A stretch of DNA of 5,383 nt, from the NCBI GenBank assembly GCA_035378985.1, contig DAOSUR010000036.1:1-5383 (forward strand). Reading direction: 5' to 3'. The translations under genes and the position numbers were made by a program. This document shows positions 1 through 5,318 of this stretch, piece after piece. The DNA comes from Anaerohalosphaeraceae bacterium. Its GTDB lineage: Bacteria; Planctomycetota; Phycisphaerae; Sedimentisphaerales; Anaerohalosphaeraceae. The notes under the pieces were generated by a model that worked only from the letters and a program-made list of their open reading frames with translations, made no database searches and was not told where the DNA came from. Each line of letters opens with the position of its first letter. Position 1 is the stretch's first letter.

Positions 1-3
1 AAA

Positions 4-9
4 TCCTCC
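4..9 (-). promoter_or_regulatory. Shine-Dalgarno of the next operon gene (off window)
   Basis: The minus strand reads GGAGGA here, 10 bp past the cas10 stop codon (TAA, 20-22) and after a short T-rich stretch. A strong ribosome binding site this close to a stop implies that another minus-strand gene starts just outside the window. In type III-A operons the gene after cas10/csm1 is usually csm2 (small subunit); that identity is inferred from synteny, since none of its coding sequence is visible. Confidence 0.7.
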
Positions 10-19
10 AAAAATTAGG

Positions 20-2590
20 TTAACGGTTCAGATAGAGACAATATGTTGCGGCGACTTTGAGACGCCGGATTTTGTCTTTTCCTGCATCATCGGCCGTGAG
101 GGCGGTAAGTTCCTCAATACGGCGAAGACCGGCAGGCTGCCTGTCGCCAGTATCGACCGGCTTGACATTTCGGGCTATATCGTACTTCAGGTGAGAACGC
201 CAGAGGAGCTTGCGGAGATTGACCGGCGTTTTGCCGGCGTCGACGCACTCTTCGGCGGTTTTCGCATAACGGAGAAGGCGGTAGATGAAACCCTTAGCGG
301 CCTTGATGCCCTCTGCGCCATCTTCTGTAATCATCTGATCAAAAAAGCTGACATCCCGTCCGATCGCCTGCTCAAAGGCCTCCCAGGTCAGAACGGTGTT
401 AAAGACACAGATGCGGTCTCTGGTTTTCTTGGCATTGTCGAGGGCCTCGTCGGCCTGTTTGGCAGCCTGAGAAAGCGGGAAGCGGCTGTGGCAGAGAGCA
501 ATCCCCGCCGAGATGGAGACTTCCGGATGTCCGCAGACATATTCTTTGAACTTCCGGCAGAGGAAGGCGGCGAACTTAAGCATCGTGGTCCACGGGCCGA
601 CCAGAAGGAGGTCATCGCCGCCCGCATAGACAGTGTAGATATTCCGAAACTCGGGATACTCCTTCGGCGGATTGAGGAACCAGCCGGGCAAAATGCCGCA
701 GAAGAACAGGTTCAGCTGCCGGGACAGGGAGATATACCAGCTCAGCGGGGCTTCGGCGTTTTCGAGGGTTTTGGAAAAGAGCATCCCCAGTCGGTCCACG
801 TCAGCCTTCAGAACCGCCAGCAGGGGCTCTCCTTTAACCGCAATTTTTTCTCCTGTTTTGCAGATTCTGAACGAATCGGCACAGAGCTGAGCGAAGGATT
901 TGGGCTGGCCGCTGCTGTAAACGGATTCGTTCTCCTCTGAGAACTGCTGACGGAGCCAGTCGGCAATCTCCGGAAATTCGTAGAGCAGCCGATCCTGTTC
1001 CGTCTGCCGGGGAATGTAGTTGGCCAGCAGGAGGCCGCAGCGTGTCTGGCCGAGGGATTTGGATTCATTGCCCGGAACCAGCTCGAAGCAGCCGGTGATG
1101 TCGGCGGAAGCGGCCGGGGCCCCTTTAACGGCGAAATAGTAGGCATCAAACGGATGGGCCAGCGGCAAACGAGCCAGTTCTTCACTGAATCCGCCTGGAA
1201 CAGCAGCCGTGGAGACAATCAGAAAGTTTCCGCTGGTCAGTTTGCCCCCCAATTCTTTAAAAAATTGGTTTTCCGGAAATCTTTCTGAATTTTCCCCTTC
1301 TTCCGATGGAGTTTTGGGAATCAAAGATGGGTCGATTGGAGGCAGGAAGGCGGCCGGACTCCAGCAGGTCCCATCAGCCAGGACGGCTCTTTGAGCCTGC
1401 CTTTTGGTTTTATCCATCTGCCAGGCCAGTTTCTGCTGGATTTCGTAAAAACGCTCTTTCCGGAAGTCTTCGCCGCTTAATTCAGTTTCATAGCACAGAT
1501 TCAGATGGAGTTTGCCTGCAAAGGTACACCGAAACCAGTCGTCAATCTGCTTTTGAGTTTCTTTGAGGATATTGAGGCAATCGGGTGTATTGTGGACAAG
1601 CAGGGTAAAGTTTCCGCCTGCATCGATAATGCGGTTGACCTCCGGCAGGCCGACCTTCTGCAAGAGCAGAGAACCGGCCAGACGCGTAATCAGATTCAAA
1701 TAAAACGATTTGGCACGGAGGCGTTTGCTCAGGCCAGACGGATTGTCCAAAGCGGCATCGTACAAATAAGACTGGATGCCGCTCAGGTCGCCCTGGACAA
1801 TACGGAATTTCTTGGGCTTGTAGTCCTGAATGTCTTTTTCGGTCATGGTGTTGGTCCTGCTGTGATACTGGTAAAGGGCACAGGCAAAGGCCGCCGTCGT
1901 CAAAGAGTGGTCCAGCAGCGAAATTTCCGCAAACTGGCTTCGGTGGCTTCGCACAGACCAGGAGTAAAGCCCAAAAACCCAAATCAGCTGGTTCATAAAC
2001 AAAGCAGGATTCGTCGGCTCCAGCTGCTCAAAATGTCCTAAGATGCTGGCCCACAGAAGGTTATGACCCCCAACAGGATTCGCAGAAGCGGAACAAGGGA
2101 AGACTTTTTCATTCAGTTCCAGAGGAATCAGCGGCAGATGGACAGACTCAGGCTTTTTCCAATCCTTTTTGACAATCGGGGTAATCCCGGCAAAGATGCT
2201 GTTGGCAAAATCGCGTATTCCTGCATCGCGCGGAACGGATGAGTCGTCTTTTTGGCCTTCTGCCCGGTCTTGTCCGGCAGAGAGCCAATCTGCTGTTTGA
2301 ACAAGATAATGAAGAGGATTGTTTTGATCGGGCTTGTGGTGATAGCAGGCAATATTGGCAATTTTCGAAGCGTCCAGTTCACGCGGCAGCTTATTTTTTA
2401 TCTTTTCCATAAATTCGTTGGTGCAGGCAGCGTGAAGATAGCCGTAATTGCCGTCTTTCTCTGTCGGACAGATGTACGGTTTCAACCTTTCAGACTGCGC
2501 GGAAAGTATGATGCGAGCCCGCTCACCGATTTTGCCAATGTCGTGGAGGATGGCCCCGATACACAGTTCAATCAGTTCTTTCTGCATCAT
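20..2590 (-). CDS. cas10: Type III-A CRISPR-associated protein Cas10/Csm1
   Basis: Signature large subunit of the Csm effector complex, 856 residues, a normal Csm1 length. N-terminal HD nuclease domain: HD pair H16-D17 in LHDIGK, then H53, H84-H85 and the Csm1-like stretch ADWLSAGQDR (100-109). Palm 1 carries GDLSGIQSYLY (267-277), RLRAKSFYLNL (290-300) and AGGNFTLL (324-331). Palm 2 carries KADVDRLG (595-602, acidic D597 and D599) and the cyclase motif GGDD (657-660), followed by SISAGIAL (692-699). The family degrades ssDNA with the HD site and converts ATP to cyclic oligoadenylate with Palm/GGDD once target RNA is bound; both sites look intact. The cysteine pairs of the zinc ribbon found in many Csm1 proteins are not apparent: residues 395-450 hold only C409. 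It starts inside the 3' end of cas6 and is followed by another ribosome binding site. The Csm rather than Cmr or III-D assignment rests on these motifs and the length. Confidence 0.95.
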   Translation of the reverse strand: MMQKELIELCIGAILHDIGKIGERARIILSAQSERLKPYICPTEKDGNYGYLHAACTNEFMEKIKNKLPRELDASKIANIACYHHKPDQNNPLHYLVQTADWLSAGQDRAEGQKDDSSVPRDAGIRDFANSIFAGITPIVKKDWKKPESVHLPLIPLELNEKVFPCSASANPVGGHNLLWASILGHFEQLEPTNPALFMNQLIWVFGLYSWSVRSHRSQFAEISLLDHSLTTAAFACALYQYHSRTNTMTEKDIQDYKPKKFRIVQGDLSGIQSYLYDAALDNPSGLSKRLRAKSFYLNLITRLAGSLLLQKVGLPEVNRIIDAGGNFTLLVHNTPDCLNILKETQKQIDDWFRCTFAGKLHLNLCYETELSGEDFRKERFYEIQQKLAWQMDKTKRQAQRAVLADGTCWSPAAFLPPIDPSLIPKTPSEEGENSERFPENQFFKELGGKLTSGNFLIVSTAAVPGGFSEELARLPLAHPFDAYYFAVKGAPAASADITGCFELVPGNESKSLGQTRCGLLLANYIPRQTEQDRLLYEFPEIADWLRQQFSEENESVYSSGQPKSFAQLCADSFRICKTGEKIAVKGEPLLAVLKADVDRLGMLFSKTLENAEAPLSWYISLSRQLNLFFCGILPGWFLNPPKEYPEFRNIYTVYAGGDDLLLVGPWTTMLKFAAFLCRKFKEYVCGHPEVSISAGIALCHSRFPLSQAAKQADEALDNAKKTRDRICVFNTVLTWEAFEQAIGRDVSFFDQMITEDGAEGIKAAKGFIYRLLRYAKTAEECVDAGKTPVNLRKLLWRSHLKYDIARNVKPVDTGDRQPAGLRRIEELTALTADDAGKDKIRRLKVAATYCLYLNR

Positions 2591-3623
2591 GTTTATCCTC
2601 TTGCAAAGGGGTTATCTGGATGCGGCCGAAGCCGAAGCTGGCCGCCTTTCCAACACCGATAATCCGGGCGATCGAGAGCCAGGGCAAAAACGGCTCCAGA
2701 TTGCCTTCATAAATCGCACTTCCGATAAGTCCGCTCATCTCAACAGGGCGTTTCTGTCTGCCGGAATATCGGCGGAACTCGATTGGTTTGGTTTGGCTGC
2801 AAACGGATGTCACGGCCGCAGCCGCCGAATAATCAACGGAAAGATTCTCTGTTGGGGTTCCATAGAAATAGGTCAAAATAGAGAACCTCCGGACAATCGC
2901 ACGAATCAAATCCTCGAACCGGAGGGTGGACGGTTCCCGGCCGTTTATCCGAAGACGCACTGGGGTGACAAAATCCACCCGGATGCGTTTGCAGACTGGA
3001 AGCAGATTCTGTGGATACTCCGTCTGGACCTTATGGAGACAGGCCACCTGCTCATGATATATCTCCACCCCGAAGGACGGCTGGACAATTCGGGTAATTT
3101 GGAAAGGAATCCGATCTTTGCCGAGCCCCTCTTTGCCCATTTCGATGAAACTGTAGGCAATATAAGGGAACAATTCGAGGGCCCTGCCGAAAAGACGCAT
3201 GCCGAAAGAAAACAAGTCGCCCGGCTTAATCTGGACAGGGTCTTCAGAATTGACCAGCAGTGTAAAGGGTTGCGGGACATAGGGATAAAGCCGCATGATC
3301 TGCCGGTCCTGCGGGGGAATTCCTTCAAAGATGCAGCTGTATGCGCAAGTTGTTCGAACAATGCAGTCCTGACAGGTGCTTTGCTTTCGATGACAAACTG
3401 TCTGCTTGAGATGGTACCCGAACCCGCCTCGCAGGGTAGCTCCCCGAAACGGCGGCAGAACTCCCTTGCCCTCAAACCGTCCTTCAATTTGGACTTCAGC
3501 AAATGGAAGAACCGCATTGGGCGGCCCCTCTGCCTTCTCCCCGTTCCCTTCTTCTCGCCGGCACAACCCTTGCAATGAGAGCTCACCGCCAGCAGATTCT
3601 TTCTGTTTTCTCTCTGTCCTCAA
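2568..3623 (-). CDS. cas6: CRISPR pre-crRNA endoribonuclease Cas6 (RAMP family)
   Basis: 351-residue RAMP protein that would cleave pre-crRNA inside the repeats to give crRNAs for the Csm complex. Visible marks: PPFRGATLRGGFG (57-69), typical of the N-terminal part of this Cas6 family; a cysteine cluster C77, C84, C87, C93 just after it, also common in this branch; and the C-terminal glycine-rich loop IGVGKAASFGFGRI (322-335) diagnostic of Cas6. H71 lies where a catalytic histidine might be, but this is only a guess. The start is TTG at 3621-3623, chosen because GGAG lies 8 nt upstream and there is no in-frame ATG before the conserved core. It gives about 40 charged, low-complexity residues ahead of FAEVQIEGRF. 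TTG codons at residues 17 and 20 are alternatives. It is the first gene of the operon and overlaps cas10 by 23 bp. Confidence 0.9.
   Translation of the reverse strand: MRTERKQKESAGGELSLQGLCRREEGNGEKAEGPPNAVLPFAEVQIEGRFEGKGVLPPFRGATLRGGFGYHLKQTVCHRKQSTCQDCIVRTTCAYSCIFEGIPPQDRQIMRLYPYVPQPFTLLVNSEDPVQIKPGDLFSFGMRLFGRALELFPYIAYSFIEMGKEGLGKDRIPFQITRIVQPSFGVEIYHEQVACLHKVQTEYPQNLLPVCKRIRVDFVTPVRLRINGREPSTLRFEDLIRAIVRRFSILTYFYGTPTENLSVDYSAAAAVTSVCSQTKPIEFRRYSGRQKRPVEMSGLIGSAIYEGNLEPFLPWLSIARIIGVGKAASFGFGRIQITPLQEDKHDAERTD
2596..2600 (-). promoter_or_regulatory. Shine-Dalgarno of cas10
   Basis: GAGGA on the minus strand, inside the end of cas6, 5 nt before the first of two adjacent ATG codons (2588-2590 and 2585-2587) and 8 nt before the second. 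Either ATG is usable, so the protein is 856 or 855 residues. The site lies within cas6 coding sequence, which fits translational coupling. Confidence 0.6.
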
Positions 3624-3631
3624 ATAAAAAA

Positions 3632-3635
3632 CTCC
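3632..3635 (-). promoter_or_regulatory. Shine-Dalgarno supporting the TTG start of cas6
   Basis: GGAG (in GATGGAG) on the minus strand, 8 nt before TTG at 3621-3623. The reading frame stays open upstream to a TAA at 3654-3656 without any ATG, GTG or further TTG, so this site decides in favour of the TTG start. Confidence 0.6.
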
Positions 3636-3643
3636 ATCTGCTG

Positions 3644-3659
3644 TTTTAATAAATTAAAA
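3644..3659. repeat. AT-rich 16-bp palindrome ahead of cas6
   Basis: TTTTAAT and ATTAAAA are perfect inverted arms separated by AA. The palindrome covers the presumed -10 and start of transcription of the cas operon, where a repressor operator could sit. Low-complexity AT sequence makes a chance origin quite possible. Confidence 0.3.
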
Positions 3660-3678
3660 ATTCTCTTTTTCATTTCAA
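3651..3678 (-). promoter_or_regulatory. Candidate sigma-70 promoter of the cas6-cas10 operon
   Basis: On the minus strand TTGAAA (3673-3678, five of six match the -35 consensus) lies 16 bp before TAATTT (3651-3656), a weak -10. Transcription would start near 3644 and give a leader of about 20 nt with the ribosome binding site of cas6. The region is very AT-rich, so chance matches are likely; position directly ahead of the operon is the main support. Confidence 0.35.
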
Positions 3679-3934
3679 GTGTTTTTAAATAATTTTTAGA
3701 AAAAAACGAAAAAAGATCTCATCCTCCTTTCGGGCTATCTGTGCAAGACAGACTTTTTCTCAGAAGAAAAGTAGCATGGAACAAAGCACGGCAGAAGACC
3801 CATCTCTTTGCCCTGCAACCGCTCGCAGAAACTTTCGGAAATGCCTTGATACTGAAAAGTGCCGGCAGCGACAGGCAGATTTTGCAATCAGAAATCCCCT
3901 TCATGCTTTTTTGAAAGCATCCATTTCCAATCGC

Positions 3935-3992
3935 AGGGTTTGACTGACGTTGGGACTAAGGAAACAATCTTCGACAATCGAAAGCAAACCCT
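3935..3992. repeat. Nested inverted repeat, possible structured RNA
   Basis: AGGGTTTG (3935-3942) and CAAACCCT (3985-3992) are perfect 8-bp inverted arms. Between them is a second inverted repeat, TTCGA (3970-3974) and TCGAA (3978-3982) with a 3-nt loop. On the minus strand the outer stem can gain one G-U pair. The arrangement could fold as a small RNA or leader element, but I recognise no known family. Confidence 0.3.
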
Positions 3993-4066
3993 AGATTTCA
4001 AAAAACAATTATCCTTTCAAGGAGACTAAGAAGCAAATCTTAATGAATATTGGTTGGTTTGATTCG

Positions 4067-4079
4067 AGTTTGTCAAACT
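4067..4079. promoter_or_regulatory. Palindrome containing a consensus -35 hexamer
   Basis: AGTTTG-T-CAAACT is a perfect 13-bp odd palindrome. Its minus-strand reading contains TTGACA (4071-4076), a full -35 consensus. The best -10 at an acceptable distance is CAATAT, 18 bp downstream, which is poor. It could be an operator, a weak promoter firing toward cas6, or chance. Confidence 0.25.
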
Positions 4080-4103
4080 ATATGCGATCAAAGTTTATAG
4101 GGA

Positions 4104-4174
4104 AGCGGGCGATCGGAATCGAACCGACATAACCAGCTTGGAAGGCTGGGGCTTTACCATTAAGCTACGCCCGC
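4104..4174 (-). tRNA. tRNA-Gly, anticodon UCC
   Basis: The minus strand folds into a full cloverleaf: acceptor GCGGGCG paired with CGCCCGC, D stem GCTT/AAGC around AATGGTA, anticodon stem CCAGC/GCTGG with loop CTTCCAA (anticodon TCC at 4140-4142), a 4-nt variable loop, and T arm GTCGG-TTCGATT-CCGAT closing on a G-U pair. The discriminator base is U, as expected for glycine. It would read GGA and GGG. The 3' CCA is not encoded. It has its own promoter upstream, and its 3' end faces the CRISPR-Cas operon. Confidence 0.95.
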
Positions 4175-4188
4175 GAAAACTGCTCCAA

Positions 4189-4217
4189 AGAGTACGAAAC
4201 CGCCCCTCGTTTGTCAA
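4189..4217 (-). promoter_or_regulatory. Sigma-70 promoter of tRNA-Gly
   Basis: On the minus strand, TTGACA (4212-4217, perfect -35) is 17 bp from TACTCT (4189-4194, -10 with TA and final T conserved). Transcription would begin about 6 to 8 nt before the mature tRNA 5' end at 4174. Consensus hexamer, optimal spacing and placement make this the best promoter in the window. Confidence 0.75.
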
Positions 4218-4238
4218 GTATCGAATCCAAAAAGCTTT

Positions 4239-5012
4239 TCAACGCCTGCGGGTAATGAAAAACATCGCGGCGGCCAGGGCAAAGACGGGCATCGAACGCG
4301 GCTCAGGAATGGAACGATAGGCCAAAGCCATTGCCGCTGCTTCTAAGGGATGAACCGCCGCTGTTTCGTCCCATCGGGATGAATAACCGTACATTGCCAA
4401 GTCCTCATTCCCATCCCCCATCCATTCCTCCCAGCCTTTCTGGCCCGGATTGTACACATCCCTTAGGCCGAACAAATGGCCGATTTCGTGCAAAGCCACC
4501 CGCTCCACCCAAAACCCCCCTTCCTCCCCATCACTGCCTGTTCTCCAGCATACGGATACATCATTAAAATACAAATCCCTCTCAATCACCCGATTAGAAC
4601 CTGGGGCCACCCAGACCTTTACAACCGCCAGAATCGTATCCGGCAGTTTCAAAACATTTTTCCATGGATTCGGCTCTTTCTCCGTGGGACTTATCCAGGC
4701 AATTTCATTCCGACCATTGCGGCGGCCGGGTGTAAAGTTCCCATTTGACGGCACTTCCACTGCCCAAAGGGACGAATTTGCGGACGTCCATTTCTGAAAA
4801 GCATTTTGTACGGCCTGATAATCGCTGCCGTCGATAATAGACCTCGAACCCCCTATAAAAGAGTAGGTATATCCGCTTGGAACAAACAGACCGTTCATCT
4901 GCATATTCTTCAAAAACGCTTCATCTTTTTGAACATCCAAACCCGCGATACCCCCAAACGCAGTTCGTCCGAAAACTCCCAGCAAAAAGACCGCCCATTT
5001 CAGTTGGTACAT
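4239..5012 (-). CDS. Secreted matrixin-like zinc metalloprotease with PEP-CTERM anchor
   Basis: 257-residue exported protein. Residues 1 to about 20 form a signal peptide (MYQLK, then hydrophobic AVFLLGVFG, cleavage perhaps near TAFGG). The middle has a zincin fold pattern: a helix with VQNAFQKWTSANSSLW (68-83), a strand-like RDLYFND (145-151), then the zinc site HEIGHLFGLRD (175-185: H175, E176, H179, and D185 at the third ligand position) and a likely Met-turn at M207 in LAMYGYS. HExxHxxGxxD instead of a third His is known from snapalysin-type metzincins. The C terminus is IPEP (235-238), a hydrophobic stretch (241-253) and RRR (255-257): a PEP-CTERM sorting signal handled by an exosortase, so the mature protein is probably released or attached at the outer surface. 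The ATG has GGAGA 6 nt upstream. The substrate is unknown, and no exosortase gene lies in the window. Confidence 0.85.
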   Translation of the reverse strand: MYQLKWAVFLLGVFGRTAFGGIAGLDVQKDEAFLKNMQMNGLFVPSGYTYSFIGGSRSIIDGSDYQAVQNAFQKWTSANSSLWAVEVPSNGNFTPGRRNGRNEIAWISPTEKEPNPWKNVLKLPDTILAVVKVWVAPGSNRVIERDLYFNDVSVCWRTGSDGEEGGFWVERVALHEIGHLFGLRDVYNPGQKGWEEWMGDGNEDLAMYGYSSRWDETAAVHPLEAAAMALAYRSIPEPRSMPVFALAAAMFFITRRR

Positions 5013-5018
5013 AGATTA

Positions 5019-5023
5019 TCTCC
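5019..5023 (-). promoter_or_regulatory. Shine-Dalgarno of the PEP-CTERM metalloprotease gene
   Basis: GGAGA on the minus strand with a 6-nt spacer to the ATG at 5010-5012. This fixes the start directly ahead of the signal peptide. Confidence 0.65.
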
Positions 5024-5098
5024 GAACAAATCTTTTCCGGCGACAAATCGTCCTGAACAGAGCAGGTCTTAAGCAAAGATTCTAAAAGGAACGGATTT

Positions 5099-5135
5099 AA
5101 AAAAAGAAGAGGCTTACCCGCCGTATGCTAAGGCC
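5099..5135 (-). terminator. Terminator-like hairpin in the leader of the metalloprotease gene
   Basis: On the minus strand GGC-C-TTA (5129-5135, one bulged C) pairs with TAAGCC (5111-5116) across a 12-nt loop, followed by TCTTCTTTTTTT (5099-5110). Hairpin plus U-rich tail is the form of an intrinsic terminator, but the stem is only 6 bp with a bulge. No minus-strand gene lies upstream in the window, so it would act as an attenuator or end a very short transcript. Confidence 0.4.
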
Positions 5136-5153
5136 GATAAACTTTGTGCTTCC

Positions 5154-5180
5154 ATTAAATACCTATTCGGAATAAGTCAA
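5154..5180 (-). promoter_or_regulatory. Candidate promoter of the metalloprotease gene
   Basis: TTGACT (5175-5180) and TTTAAT (5154-5159) on the minus strand each match five of six consensus bases, but the spacer is 15 bp, shorter than ideal. Transcription would start around 5147, just before the hairpin described at 5099-5135, giving a leader of about 135 nt. Confidence 0.3.
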
Positions 5181-5318
5181 CATAATAAGATATAACCTGT
5201 ATATATTTAGATGTAAGTTTTTTGTCATTTTCCTCTGTATTTTCCAAGAAAAAAAGATATATGTTAATGACTGATAAAATACTGGATTGTCGTTACTTAG
5301 GGATTTTCAGGATAGACA

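Larger units (their letters stand above)
3624..4103. other. 480-bp gene-free region between cas6 and tRNA-Gly
   Basis: No gene is convincing here. From left to right: an AT-rich stretch (about 3624-3715) with the likely cas6 promoter; a block of higher GC (about 3720-3905) that is open on both strands (61 codons minus from 3904, 55 codons plus from 3776) with no good ribosome binding site and no recognisable product; a small perfect hairpin ATGCTTT-TTTG-AAAGCAT (3903-3920); a nested inverted repeat (3935-3992); two related copies of a GACTAAG-containing motif 70 bp apart; and a palindrome with a -35-like hexamer (4067-4079). No regular repeat-spacer pattern is present, so this is not a CRISPR array. 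Confidence 0.6.
5013..5318. other. Divergent intergenic region
   Basis: 306 bp between the starts of two divergent genes, with no coding frame worth calling. Toward the metalloprotease it holds a possible promoter and a terminator-like hairpin with a T-rich tail, followed by about 85 nt of unexplained leader. The part next to the plus-strand gene (about 5160-5318) is AT-rich and must contain that gene's promoter; TATAAC at 5193-5198 is a possible -10, but I see no good -35 at the right spacing. Confidence 0.55.

Noticed and set aside
2666..2674. GGGCGATCG inside cas6 is identical to part of the tRNA-Gly 3' half (4107-4115), as an attachment-site copy might be
   Set aside because: Identity is only 9 bases, lies within conserved cas6 coding sequence and does not extend along the T arm. 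Chance is sufficient.
2448..3578. 376-codon open frame on the plus strand opposite cas6, with others opposite cas10 (for example 191-940)
   Set aside because: The minus-strand frames encode clear Cas6 and Cas10 motifs. The plus-strand frames match no family I recognise, lie fully inside those genes and are mirror effects of their codon composition.
3722..3729. Strong Shine-Dalgarno-like AAAGGAGG on the minus strand with ATG immediately after
   Set aside because: There is no spacer before the ATG, and the frame stops after 8 codons.
3738..3758. TCTGT-GCAAG-ACAGA hairpin followed by CTTTTT on the plus strand, like a terminator
   Set aside because: The stem has only 5 bp with few GC pairs, and no plus-strand gene ends upstream of it.
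3624..4103. CRISPR array next to cas6
   Set aside because: No set of three or more regularly spaced identical repeats is present; only two imperfect copies of a short motif are seen.
5099..5150. Cyclic di-GMP-I riboswitch ahead of the metalloprotease gene
   Set aside because: Only a GCACAAAG-like start and a GGCCT element are seen. The paired stems and the conserved GGCAAACC of that class are missing.
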